A stretch of DNA of 64,000 bases from Paractinoplanes atraurantiacus (lineage in GTDB: Bacteria; Actinomycetota; Actinomycetes; Mycobacteriales; Micromonosporaceae): the NCBI RefSeq assembly GCF_900215205.1, contig NZ_OBDY01000013.1, forward strand, positions 20,347 through 84,346, given 5' to 3'. The notes beneath the pieces are model-generated. The model searched no databases. It was not told where the DNA came from and was given only the letters and a program-made list of their open reading frames with translations. Position numbers and translations under genes: made by a program. Shown piece after piece: positions 16,632-25,216 of this stretch (position 1 is the stretch's first letter; every line of letters begins with the position of its first letter).

Positions 16632-17825
16632 ATGACGCTCCTCGCACCGGCCGCGCCCTCCCGGCAGGCCCGCCGGGCCCGCCTCGCCGTGGCCGCGGTG
16701 TTCCTCACCAACGGTGCTCTGTTCGCCAACGTCGTGCCCCGCTATCCCCAGATCAAGGCGGATCTCGGCGTCACCAACGCCGTCCTCGGCACGGCCATCG
16801 CGGCCATGCCGCTGGGCGCGCTGCTGGCCGGCTTGCTGGCCGCCTCGGCGATCCGCCGCTTCGGCTCGGCCCGCGTCGCCGCCCCCGGCATCGTCCTGCT
16901 CGCCACCGCGACTTTTCTCCTGCCTTTCGCCCCGACGTGGTACGCCTTCGCCGGCGCCATGTTCGTCGTCGGCGCCCTCGACGCCATCGTCGACGTGGCC
17001 CAGAACGCCCACGGGCTGAGGGTCCAGCGGCTGTACGGGCGTTCGATCGTCAACTCGTTCCACGGCGTGTGGAGCATCGGCGCCGTCCTGGGCGGCCTCA
17101 TGGGCTCCGCGGCGGCCGGCCTGGGGTTGTCCCTCACCGTCCACCTCGGCATCTCGGCGGCCCTGTTCAGCGCGGTGGCGCTGGCCGCCTTCCGCTTCAT
17201 GCTCCCAGGCGGCGAGGACGCGGAACGAGCCGTTACCCCGTCCGATACCCCCGCCCCGCGCCGCGCGGTCACCGGCACGGCCGTCCGCATGCTGGCCATC
17301 CTGGGCATCCTGGCCGCGTGCGGCGCCCTGGTCGAGGACGCCGGCTCGTCGTGGGGCGCCCTCTACCTGACCGGCGACCTGCACACGAGCGCCGCCACGG
17401 CGGGCCTGGCCTTCGTGGCGCTGCAGGTGGCGATGACCCTGGGCCGCCTCACCGGCGACCGGGTGGTCGACCGTTTCGGCCAGCGCACGGTGGTCCGGGC
17501 CGGCGGCGCCCTGGCCGCGGCCGGCATGGGCGCGGCCCTGCTGTTCCCGTCGGTGCCGACGGCGCTGGCCGGTTTCGCCCTGGCCGGCCTGGGCGTGGCC
17601 ACCTTGGTGCCGGCCACGATGCAGACCGCCGACGAGATCCCCGGCCTGGCCTCCGGCACCGGTTTGACCATCGTGAGCTGGCTCCTGCGAGGAGGATTCC
17701 TGCTGTCACCCCCACTGGTCGGCTTGATCGCCGACCAGACCAGCCTCCGGGTGGGCCTCCTGAGCGTCGTCCTGGCCGGCGTCCTGACCTTCGCCCTGGG
17801 CCGGGTCCTGAACAACAACAAATGA
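16632..17825 (+). CDS. MFS transporter
   Basis: 397 residues with twelve predicted membrane segments. The loop after TM2 reads RRFGSARVAAPG, and the second half repeats the motif as DRFGQRTVVRAGG. Family members are drug or metabolite exporters (DHA-type). The start codon follows the -10-like TACGCT by seven bases, and two GTAC operators cover the promoter. No TetR gene lies next to it, so the repressor must be elsewhere. The GNAT gene begins in its stop codon (ATGA), so they form an operon. Confidence 0.88.
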   Translation: MTLLAPAAPSRQARRARLAVAAVFLTNGALFANVVPRYPQIKADLGVTNAVLGTAIAAMPLGALLAGLLAASAIRRFGSARVAAPGIVLLATATFLLPFAPTWYAFAGAMFVVGALDAIVDVAQNAHGLRVQRLYGRSIVNSFHGVWSIGAVLGGLMGSAAAGLGLSLTVHLGISAALFSAVALAAFRFMLPGGEDAERAVTPSDTPAPRRAVTGTAVRMLAILGILAACGALVEDAGSSWGALYLTGDLHTSAATAGLAFVALQVAMTLGRLTGDRVVDRFGQRTVVRAGGALAAAGMGAALLFPSVPTALAGFALAGLGVATLVPATMQTADEIPGLASGTGLTIVSWLLRGGFLLSPPLVGLIADQTSLRVGLLSVVLAGVLTFALGRVLNNNK

Positions 17826-18244
17826 TCCACCGAGTTTCCGCCGCCGAGCCGCGCCTTCTCACGCTGGCCGTCCGCCGCTTCGGAGGCGGCGGCACCGGTG
17901 CCGCCGCCTTCACGGCGACGCCGGGGACGATCGCCTTCGTGGCCGCCGACGGCGATGACGTTCAGGGCTGGTGCTGGGGTTACCTGCTGCCACGCCCCGA
18001 CGGCACCAGCATGCTCTATCTCCACAATCTCGAAGTGGCCCCGCAGCACCGCCGCCGCGGCGTCGGCCGCGGCCTGCTGAGCGCCTTTCTCCAGGCCGGC
18101 GTGAGGGCCGGCGCCCGCACCATGTTCCTGATCACCGGCGAGCACAACACCGCCGCCCGCCGCCTGTACGAGTCGATGGGCGCCGGTCTCGCCACCCAGG
18201 GCCCAACCGTGAACTACTGGTTCGTGCTGCCCGCGACCGAGTGA
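17822..18244 (+). CDS. GNAT-family N-acetyltransferase
   Basis: 140 residues. The acetyl-CoA pyrophosphate loop is HRRRGVGRGLL after the strand LYLHNLEVAP, and motif B is HNTAARRLYESMGAG. It transfers an acetyl group from acetyl-CoA to an amine; the substrate is unknown. The ATG overlaps the MFS stop (ATGA), suggesting co-translation. An acetyltransferase next to an exporter and a P450 hints at detoxification or metabolite modification, but that is inference. Confidence 0.85.
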   Translation: MIHRVSAAEPRLLTLAVRRFGGGGTGAAAFTATPGTIAFVAADGDDVQGWCWGYLLPRPDGTSMLYLHNLEVAPQHRRRGVGRGLLSAFLQAGVRAGARTMFLITGEHNTAARRLYESMGAGLATQGPTVNYWFVLPATE

Positions 18245-19100
18245 CTCCGCAGCGCCGCCAGCACCACTGGCAACGCGACGATCAGGACAGCACCCCGCAC
18301 CACCCCGCGATCGGATAGGCCGCGCGCATTCCCCAATCGTGGGCGACGAAGCCCCCGGCCACCGCACCGAGCGGCGTCAAGCCCGCCGACAGCATCCGGT
18401 AGACCACGTTCACACGTCCGAGCAGAGCCGCCGGCACAACGGTCTGGCGCAGGCTGACGGTCACCACGCTCACCGCGAGCAGCACCAGAGTGACCGTGGC
18501 CAGCTGAAAGCAGAAAAGATTCAGAGCCAAGAGAATTGCGAGGGCACGCAGGAGCCGGTGCCCAGCCAGCCAGCGCAGCCCCTCCCCCACGGCACGCCGC
18601 ATCGGCACTGGCGAAGGCCCCGGCCGCCGACGCGGAAGCCGCCGCAGCAGTACCACCGACGCGGCGAACGAGACCGCGTCGAACACGAACGGCAGCCCGG
18701 CCCCCATCCCGAAGAGCAACCCACCGATCGGCGGCCCGGCGAACGTCCGCGCCGTGTTCGTGGCCGCGAACTGCCGCCCGTTGGCCCACCGCAGGTCCTC
18801 CACGGGCACAAGCGAAGGTAGGGCAGCGTGGGCGGCGTTCCCCGCCACCACCTCACAGGCACCGAGCAGAAAAGCCGCCACGACCAGCCACCGGATTTCC
18901 ACCGCCCCGGCCGCGACCGCCGCCACCAGCGAGACCAGCCGCATGTCACGGGTCACGGTCACAGCGAGCAGAGGAACAGCCGCGACGAAGGCACCGTCCC
19001 CCAGGTTGCTGACGATGGCTGCCGCTTGCAGACGCCGATAGGCGGCGGAAGTCGAGTCACGGCGACCAACCTCGGCGCGGCCGTAGCCCATGGACACCAT
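18214..19100 (-). pseudogene. Decayed MFS transporter (two internal deletions and a C-terminal frameshift)
   Basis: The N-terminus is a normal MFS opening (AAIVSNLGDGAFVAAVPLLA). After TRDMRLVSLVAAVAAG the next two or three membrane segments are missing and the text resumes at VEIRWLVVAAFLLGACEVV. A second jump occurs at LVLLAVSVVTVSLRQT, where family members have about 60 more residues. Near 18310 the G run GGGG is one base short for the family reading frame: the frame ends in AGWCGVLS, while the next frame continues as VVRGAVLIVALPVVLAALR to a stop at 18214. The start ATG at 19100 lies inside the operator shared with the ArsR gene. Gene decay is inferred from family architecture. Confidence 0.65.
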
Positions 19101-19117
19101 GTAGCTCTCCGCTACAT
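19099..19117. promoter_or_regulatory. ArsR-type operator between the MFS remnant and the regulator
   Basis: ATGTAGC, spacer TCTCC, GCTACAT: a perfect 7-bp inverted repeat. It overlaps the MFS start codon and the presumed -10 (CATAAT, 19115-19120) of the regulator gene, so one dimer would repress both. Confidence 0.7.
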
Positions 19118-19125
19118 AATCCGGC

Positions 19126-19968
19126 GTGCCTTTGACGGTGGACCTCGACGTTGCCGAGCTGGCCGGCACGAGGTTCGCCATCTCCCCGCTCGCGGAAACC
19201 GTCGGTGCGCTGCTCCTGCTCGGCGCGCCCGCCACACCCGAACCCCATCGCCGCTGGCGGCGCTGGGCCGAACGCGAGGCCCGGACTCTGCACCTTCCGT
19301 CGACCTGGCCCCTGCTGGTCAACGACCGCCCGTCCTGGCCGGAGTTCCTGCTGCCCGCCCCCGGCGCTCGCGCACCGTCGATCGACGACGACCTCGAGGC
19401 CCCTGCGCCGAACTACGGCCAGGCAGGTCCGCGCCACCCCGACTTGGACTGGCGCGACGGCCGCCTTCTGCAGCACAGCCGCCAAGGCAACCGCGTGATC
19501 CGCCCCGCTCCGGGTGGCCTGGTCCTGATGCCGTCCGCCCTGGGCCCATCGACGCCCCACATCAGAGCGTCGACCTCGTCGTGGACAACCGTCCGCTACC
19601 CGGCCCGCGGCCTGGCCACCTTGTGGACCGCCGGCACGCACCCGGCCACCGGCGCCGTCGCCAACCTGCTGGGCCGCCCCCGAGCCGACCTGCTGGAGGC
19701 CCTGCGCTCCCCCACCACCGTCACCGACCTGGCCCACTCCACGGGCGTCACCCCGAGCGCGATCTCCCAGCACCTGCGCGTCCTGCGCGAGGCCGGCCTC
19801 ATCGCCGGCTCCCGCACAGGCCGGCGCGTCCTCTACACCACAACCACCCTCGGCCTGGCCCTGTTGTGCGGCGAGGTGACGCCGTCACCGGGACAGGTCG
19901 GGGAACGTCCCGAACGGAGCGACCGGGCCGCTGAACATCGTCAGCTGGAGCGCCCCGGCCGGCACTGA
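19126..19968 (+). CDS. ArsR-like winged-helix regulator, internally shortened
   Basis: 280 residues. The C-terminal winged helix is clear (VTDLAHSTGVTPSAISQHLRVLREAGLIAGSRTGRRVLY). The N-terminal regulatory domain looks shortened: after SIDDDLEA the protein reads APAPNYGQAG, whereas one frame over the same bases read LRRTTARQVRA, the likely ancestral sequence, and the text then jumps to HPDLDWRDGRLL. I infer a one-base insertion plus a deletion that together keep the frame. GTG 19126 is probably leaderless. It is divergent from the decayed MFS gene. The last 84 bases overlap the convergent gene, so the true C-terminus may be shorter in intact relatives. Confidence 0.7.
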   Translation: MPLTVDLDVAELAGTRFAISPLAETVGALLLLGAPATPEPHRRWRRWAEREARTLHLPSTWPLLVNDRPSWPEFLLPAPGARAPSIDDDLEAPAPNYGQAGPRHPDLDWRDGRLLQHSRQGNRVIRPAPGGLVLMPSALGPSTPHIRASTSSWTTVRYPARGLATLWTAGTHPATGAVANLLGRPRADLLEALRSPTTVTDLAHSTGVTPSAISQHLRVLREAGLIAGSRTGRRVLYTTTTLGLALLCGEVTPSPGQVGERPERSDRAAEHRQLERPGRH

Positions 19969-20406
19969 GGACAGGTTCGGCAGTGTGGGTGGCTCGGCGG
20001 TCACCCCCAGCGTGATGTGCGGCCGGTAGTCCTCGTCCACGAGCCCCAACGGCTGGTGCCCGAGCCGCAGGAACTCCTGGTGCAGCGCGTTCAGCTGCGG
20101 ACTGCGGATGACTTCCAGCCCGAAGTAGTAGCCGCCGGTCGGCACGTAATAGTCGCCGGGCGCAATCACCGAGTACAGCAGCCCGATGACCTTCGCCTCG
20201 AAGACCCGCTCCCGATGCGGCGCGGTAGCCGCGACGATCCCCGCCACCTGCTCCTCACCACAGTCGACATGCAGGACCGACACGTGCGGCGGCGCGTCGT
20301 CCCCCAGCAGCATCAGCGGCCGGCGCCCGTCGCCGATCGCGTGTGACAGCCCGACCAGAGACCGCGACGCCTCGACATCCGGCCGCAGTACCACCCCGTA
20401 CGCCAT
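19885..20406 (-). CDS. 2H phosphoesterase (2'-5' RNA ligase-like) protein
   Basis: 173 residues with the two H-x-S/T catalytic motifs of the 2H superfamily: H41-V-S43 (PPHVSVLHVD) and H130-I-T132 (YRPHITLGV). Such enzymes cleave or form 2'-5' or cyclic phosphodiester bonds in RNA or nucleotides. ATG 20406 has AGGAGA seven bases upstream. It follows the TPR gene with a 10-base gap and is probably co-transcribed. The substrate cannot be told from sequence. Confidence 0.75.
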   Translation of the reverse strand: MAYGVVLRPDVEASRSLVGLSHAIGDGRRPLMLLGDDAPPHVSVLHVDCGEEQVAGIVAATAPHRERVFEAKVIGLLYSVIAPGDYYVPTGGYYFGLEVIRSPQLNALHQEFLRLGHQPLGLVDEDYRPHITLGVTAEPPTLPNLSSVPAGALQLTMFSGPVAPFGTFPDLSR

Positions 20407-20416
20407 GATCTGTCTC

Positions 20417-21061
20417 CTACATCTCCGTGCGTGCCTGGTCGAGCTGCCGCACGATGGCGCCGGCCCCGTTCTTCTCCGCGAGGGCACGCCCCTCCTCGAG
20501 GATCGCGACGGCGTCCGCGCGGCGCCCCTGGGCGGCGGCGATGTACGCCAGCCCGACCATGTTCGCGGCCACCCCCGCGAACGCCCCGATCTCCCGGCGC
20601 AGCCGCGTCGACTCCTCCAGCCGCTCGCGGGCCTCGTCGAGGCGGCCGGCGGCGTGGGCCGCGATGCCCAGGTGCCGCAAAGCCTCGCCCTGGGTCACCC
20701 GGTCGCCGGTCGCGGCCGCCAGCCGCAATGAGCGCTCCAGCAACGGAACCGCGGTCTCGTTGTCGCGGCGGATGAACTGGTGCAGGCAGCCGATCCAGAA
20801 CAGGGCTTCCCCCTCACCGCGCTCGTCGCCGAGCGCGCGGTACAGCTCTGCCGCCCGCTCGAACAAACCGAGCTCGGCCGGGTCTTCGACCTTGTCGCCG
20901 TGCATGAACCTCGCATGCAGAATCTGCCCCCGGGCCAGCGCCACATCAGCTTCGACGGCGTCCAGCCCTCGTTCGGCCTCCACCAGCACTTCGAGCTCAC
21001 CGCCGTGGACGGCCCGCTCGTACAGTGGCCTGACCCGTGCGATCCGGTCTTCGGCGTTCAT
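20417..21061 (-). CDS. Tetratricopeptide-repeat protein
   Basis: 214 residues, almost entirely helical, with four or five TPR-like helix pairs (for example ALFWIGCLHQFIRRDNETAVPLLERSL and ALRHLGIAAHAAGRLDEARERLEES). TPRs are protein-binding scaffolds. There is no signal peptide or enzyme motif. It lies just upstream of the 2H phosphoesterase gene, so the two may work together. GGGGG lies four bases before ATG 21061. Confidence 0.75.
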   Translation of the reverse strand: MNAEDRIARVRPLYERAVHGGELEVLVEAERGLDAVEADVALARGQILHARFMHGDKVEDPAELGLFERAAELYRALGDERGEGEALFWIGCLHQFIRRDNETAVPLLERSLRLAAATGDRVTQGEALRHLGIAAHAAGRLDEARERLEESTRLRREIGAFAGVAANMVGLAYIAAAQGRRADAVAILEEGRALAEKNGAGAIVRQLDQARTEM

Positions 21062-21139
21062 CTCAGCCCCCGCTTCGACGTCGAACGATGCGCGACCCGC
21101 AGCCTAACGCTCGCCGTTCTGGTCGCGACTCTGCCGGAC

Positions 21140-21540
21140 ATGATGCCGACCGGGCGGACCGTGGCGCTCGATCTCTTGTCCACCATCGCGACCGCCAAAG
21201 TCACCGGTCCGGCGCACGAGCAGATCGGCGCAGTGGACGCCGGCGAGATCCGGCAGGCCGTAACGGCCGGCTTCCCCCACTATGTAGCCGTCCTCCGCGC
21301 CGAGTCGGGCCCGTCAGCCGACAGGGCGGAGGCCATCGCCGTGCTCAGGCAGTACGCACGAGCGGCCGGCCACCGAACCTGGCCGTGGCCGTCGAGAACG
21401 CACTCGACGACCTGACCGGCCGGCTCAGCCCGGCGCGTCTGGCGCGACGGAGGATCTTCGCCCGGCTCGACGGCGGTCTGACCGTCCTGGCTCCGAACAC
21501 CGACCCGGTCCGTCCATGTTGTACCTTCCGCGGATGGTGA
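21140..21540 (+). pseudogene. Possible frameshifted small gene of unknown function
   Basis: The 21062-21533 stretch has no intact gene. From ATG 21140 the frame codes a plausible helical protein (VALDLLSTIATAKVTGPAHE ... HYVAVLRAE ... EAIAVLRQYARAAGH) but then degenerates and stops at 21415. One frame over, plausible coding resumes as NLAVAVENALDDLTGRLSPA ... RRRIFARL and ends at 21540, over the subtilase start. A single missing base near 21383 would join them into about 133 residues. I do not recognise the family, and it may be chance. Confidence 0.3.
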
Positions 21541-23762
21541 AGTCGTGGCAGCTGGCCGGGGCCGGTGTATGGGCGGTCGCGGTCAGTGTGACGGCGCAAT
21601 GGCTTGCGTGGCAGGCCGGGCAGGACACGGTCAAGGCGGCCGGGGAGCAGCCCGCCGGCGGGACCGCTGTCGCGTACGGTGTGCTCGGCGCGGTGCTGGC
21701 CGCGATGCCGTCCGGGCTGCTTCTTCTCCGCCGGCGGGACGCGGTGGCGCGGGTCTGGGTGTGGGCCGCGGCGGCTGGCCTGGTGCTCGCCACGGCCCGG
21801 TTCGTGCCGGTACCCGAGCATGAGCTCTACCTGTCGCTGCTCGCCGTGCTGGCCGTGCTCGGCGCGCTCGTCGCCCGCAACCGCCGGCCCGCCGAAGACC
21901 GGACCGTCCCGGCCGCGATCGTCGCCGGGGTGGGGCTGCTGCTGCCCTGGCTGTGGGTGGGCGCGCTCGGCGGGCCCGTCGAGACGGCGCTGGCGGTGAT
22001 CGCGGCGGGCGCGGTCGGGTGGCTGGCCGCGGCGGTGCTCGCCCCGGCGTACCCCGGAAACGGTTTGGTTCTCGGTGTCGGTCTGGTTTTGATCACCGCC
22101 AGTGTGGGTCAGCCGGGTGCGAATCTGGCGGTGTTCGCGCTGGCGCCGGCCGGGTTCGTGGTCGCCCGGATGCGCGGCCGGGCGGCGGTCGGGGTGCTGG
22201 CCGGGCTCGGCGTGCTCGGACCGCTGGCGTTCGTCGGCCCGGAGGAGGTGACCGTGACGCTGACCGGCCGGGACGTGCCGATCTGGACCGCGGTCGCCGG
22301 GGTGGGGACGGCCGTGATCGCGGTGGCGGCCGGCGTGGTCTTCCGCTTCGGGATTCCCGGGCGGGGGTTCGCGGCGGCGCTGCTGCTGACCGGCGCGGTG
22401 GTGCACGCCGGCGCCGGGCAGCCGGGGTTCCATGGCGACCGGCTGTTCGTGATCCTCGCCGACCAGGCCGACCTGTCCGATATCGATACCTCGCGGACCG
22501 GCCCGTCCGGGCGGGACGCGCGGGCCGGCGAGGTGCATGATCGCCTGGTGTCGCAGGCCGAGCGCACCCAGGCCGTTCTGCGCCGCGACCTGGACCGCCT
22601 CGGGATCGGCTACACCCGGTATTACCTGATCAACGCGCTCGAGGTGAACGCCGGCCCGTGGTTGCGGCCCTGGCTGGAAGGTCGAGCCGACGTCGGCCGG
22701 GTGCTGATCAGCCCGCGTCTGCGGCCCCTGCCCCGGCCGCGCGACACGGACGACGGCCCGGTCGACCCTGCCCCCGGCGACGGCTGGAACATCGCGGCGA
22801 TCGGGGCCGACCGCGTCTGGTCCGAGCTGGGGGTCCGGGGCGCCGGCGTGGTCGTCGGCGCTTCCGACTCCGGGGTGGACGGCACCCATCCGGCGCTGTC
22901 GGCGAACTTCCGGGGCGGCGACGACTCCTGGCTGGATCCTTGGAACGGCACCCGGGCGCCGGTCGACAACGACGGCCACGGCACCCACACGCTCGGCTCG
23001 GCGGTCGGTGGCGGCATCGGGGTGGCGCCGGGCGCCCGATGGGTCGGCTGCGTGAACATGGACCGCAACCTGAGCAGCCCGGCACGCTACCTGGACTGTC
23101 TGCAGTTCATGATGGCGCCGTTCCCGGCCGGAGGCGATCCGATCGCGGACGGGCGGCCCGGCCGTGGCCCGCAGGTGCTGACCAATTCGTGGAACTGCCC
23201 GGCGGTCGAAGGTTGTGACCTGGCCACGTTCGTTCCGGCCACCGCCGCGTTCGCGGCCGCCGGGACGTTCGTGGTCGCCTCGGCCGGCAACAGCGGGCCC
23301 GGCTGCGCGACGGTGGATCTGCCGCCGGGGCCGTACCCGGATGTGGTCACCGTCGGCGCGACCGACCACGCGGGTGTGGTGGCGGCGTTCTCCAGCCGGG
23401 GGCCGGGCGCCAAGCCGGACCTGGTCGCACCGGGAGCCCGGATCCGGTCGGCGTTGCCGGGCGGCGGCTACGGCGAGATGTCCGGCACGTCGATGGCGAC
23501 GCCGCAGGTGGCCGGGGTGGTGGCGCTGATGTGGTCGGCGGCCCCGGGGCTGATCGGCGACCTGCCCCGGACCCGCGCGCTGCTGACCTCCACGGCGACG
23601 CCCGTGACCGGGCCCACGGCCGGCTGTGGTGCGGCCGGCGCCGGCCTGGTCAACGCCCCGGCGGCGGTCCGCGCCGCCCTTGAGGTCGCCAGGAGCGACC
23701 GCCCTCTCAGAAGGGGAAGCTGGCGGGCTGGCTGCGGACCGTCACCCAGCGGGTGTCGGTGA
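21534..23762 (+). CDS. Subtilisin-like serine protease with a polytopic membrane N-terminus
   Basis: 742 residues. Residues 1-295 hold about nine hydrophobic membrane segments. Residues 303-395 resemble an I9 propeptide (RLFVILAD, VHDRLVSQAERTQAVLRRDL, GYTRYYLINALEV, DVGRVLISP). The S8 catalytic domain follows with D445 (GASDSGVDGTHPAL), H482 (DGHGTH), oxyanion N586 (ASAGNSGPG) and S653 (MSGTSMATPQVAG). It is expected to be tethered in the membrane with the protease outside. TACCTT (21522-21527) ends six bases before ATG 21534, indicating a leaderless mRNA. The last 56 bases overlap the convergent aldehyde dehydrogenase gene. Confidence 0.88.
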   Translation: MVKSWQLAGAGVWAVAVSVTAQWLAWQAGQDTVKAAGEQPAGGTAVAYGVLGAVLAAMPSGLLLLRRRDAVARVWVWAAAAGLVLATARFVPVPEHELYLSLLAVLAVLGALVARNRRPAEDRTVPAAIVAGVGLLLPWLWVGALGGPVETALAVIAAGAVGWLAAAVLAPAYPGNGLVLGVGLVLITASVGQPGANLAVFALAPAGFVVARMRGRAAVGVLAGLGVLGPLAFVGPEEVTVTLTGRDVPIWTAVAGVGTAVIAVAAGVVFRFGIPGRGFAAALLLTGAVVHAGAGQPGFHGDRLFVILADQADLSDIDTSRTGPSGRDARAGEVHDRLVSQAERTQAVLRRDLDRLGIGYTRYYLINALEVNAGPWLRPWLEGRADVGRVLISPRLRPLPRPRDTDDGPVDPAPGDGWNIAAIGADRVWSELGVRGAGVVVGASDSGVDGTHPALSANFRGGDDSWLDPWNGTRAPVDNDGHGTHTLGSAVGGGIGVAPGARWVGCVNMDRNLSSPARYLDCLQFMMAPFPAGGDPIADGRPGRGPQVLTNSWNCPAVEGCDLATFVPATAAFAAAGTFVVASAGNSGPGCATVDLPPGPYPDVVTVGATDHAGVVAAFSSRGPGAKPDLVAPGARIRSALPGGGYGEMSGTSMATPQVAGVVALMWSAAPGLIGDLPRTRALLTSTATPVTGPTAGCGAAGAGLVNAPAAVRAALEVARSDRPLRRGSWRAGCGPSPSGCR

Positions 23763-25170
23763 AGGCCTCGATGTTGGCCGCCGCGCCGCCGAAGCGGGAA
23801 CCCGTGCCGGAGGCTCCGGTGCCGCCGAACGGGGCGTTGGCCTCGTCGTTGACCGTCTGGTCGTTGATGTGGGCTATGCCGGTCGGGATGCGGTCGGCCA
23901 GCTCCACGCCTCGCATGGCGTCCCTGGTCACGATGCCCAGCGACAGGCCGTACTCCGACGTCGTGGCCAGGGCCACCGCCTCGTCGAGGCTGCCGAAGCG
24001 GGCCACCGGAGCGACCGGGCCGAAGATCTCCTCGGCGAAGGCGGGGGTCGACGGGGTCACGCCCGCGATGACCGTGGGGCGGTAGAAGAGGCGGTCGTAC
24101 TCGCCGCCGGCCGCCACCCGGACGCCGCCGCCCGCGCTCGACGTGACCAGGGAGTGGATTTTGTCGCGCTGGCCGGCGTCGATGACCGGGCCCAGGGCGA
24201 CCTGTTCGCGGGCGGGGTCGCCGACCGGCAGTTTGGCCGCCTTGTCGGCCAGGCGCTCGACGAAGTCGTCGTACAGGCGCTCGTGGACCAGGTGGCGGCC
24301 CGTGGTCATGCAGATCTGGCCCTGGTGGAACCAGCTGCCCCAGGCGGCCAGGTTCACCGCCGCGTCGACGTCGGCGTCCTCCAGCACGACCAGGGCCGAG
24401 TTGCCGCCGAGCTCCAGGTGGGCCCGCTTGAGGTGCTGGCCGGCCAGCGCTCCGACCTGACGTCCGGCCCCGGTCGATCCGGTGAACGAGATGACCGACA
24501 CCTCGGGCGCCGTCACCACGGCCTCGCCGACCTCACGGCCGCCGGGCAGCACCTGGAGCAGGCCGTCGGGCAGCCCGGCCTCCTGGAAGATCCGGGCCAG
24601 GACCAGGCCTCCGGTCACGGCCGTTCGGGGATCGGGTTTCAGCAGTACGGCGTTGCCGAGCGCCAGCGCCGGCGCGACCGACCGGATGCCCAGGATGATG
24701 GGGACGTTGAACGGGGAGATGACGCTGACCACGCCGACGGGGTAGCGGCGGGTCATCGACAGGCGCGGCTCGCCGGTGGGGATCAGCTCGCCGTACGGGC
24801 GGCCGGGCAGTGACGCCGCCTCCCAGCACTCCTGCTCGGCGGTGTGCACGGCGAAGCCGGCCATGCCGGGGACGGCGCCGACCTCGCGCACGTTCCACCA
24901 GGAGATCTCGTCGGCGTGCTCGGCCCACAGGGCGGCGGCGCGGCGCAGCACGGCGGCGCGCTCGGTGTGCGGGGTCGCCGCCCACGACAGCTGGGCGGTG
25001 GCGGCGGCACGGGCGGCGGCCTGCACGTCGCCGGGCGTGGCCAGGTTGATCCGGGCCAGGGTGCCTGAGGTGGCGGGCTCCACCACGTCCATCGACTCGC
25101 CGCTGCCGGCGCGCCAGGCTCCGTTGATGTGGAGCAGATCGTGCCAGCGGTCCTCGCTCAAAAGCACCAT
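23707..25170 (-). CDS. Aldehyde dehydrogenase (benzaldehyde/vanillin dehydrogenase-like)
   Basis: 487 residues of the NAD(P)-dependent ALDH superfamily, oxidising an aldehyde to its acid. The glycine-rich FTGSTGAGRQVG, the general base Glu in AHLELGGNSALV and the catalytic Cys in GQICMTTGR are all present. The end (HINDQTVNDEANAPFGGTGASG) resembles aromatic-aldehyde dehydrogenases. ATG 25170 follows TAGGGT (25178-25183, minus strand) by seven bases, so it is probably leaderless. It lies downstream of, and in the same direction as, the IclR regulator, with a paralogue on the other side. Confidence 0.9.
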   Translation of the reverse strand: MVLLSEDRWHDLLHINGAWRAGSGESMDVVEPATSGTLARINLATPGDVQAAARAAATAQLSWAATPHTERAAVLRRAAALWAEHADEISWWNVREVGAVPGMAGFAVHTAEQECWEAASLPGRPYGELIPTGEPRLSMTRRYPVGVVSVISPFNVPIILGIRSVAPALALGNAVLLKPDPRTAVTGGLVLARIFQEAGLPDGLLQVLPGGREVGEAVVTAPEVSVISFTGSTGAGRQVGALAGQHLKRAHLELGGNSALVVLEDADVDAAVNLAAWGSWFHQGQICMTTGRHLVHERLYDDFVERLADKAAKLPVGDPAREQVALGPVIDAGQRDKIHSLVTSSAGGGVRVAAGGEYDRLFYRPTVIAGVTPSTPAFAEEIFGPVAPVARFGSLDEAVALATTSEYGLSLGIVTRDAMRGVELADRIPTGIAHINDQTVNDEANAPFGGTGASGTGSRFGGAAANIEAFTDTRWVTVRSQPASFPF

Positions 25171-25216
25171 GGGGCCGACCCTAGGCGCAGTGTTTCCGAG
25201 CAATCAACACGGTGTT

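Noticed and set aside
15401..18244. A plus-strand open frame of over 900 codons spanning the P450, MFS and GNAT genes
   Set aside because: It is the antisense or alternate frame of the P450 and MFS genes. Only its last 140 codons (GNAT) have family motifs.
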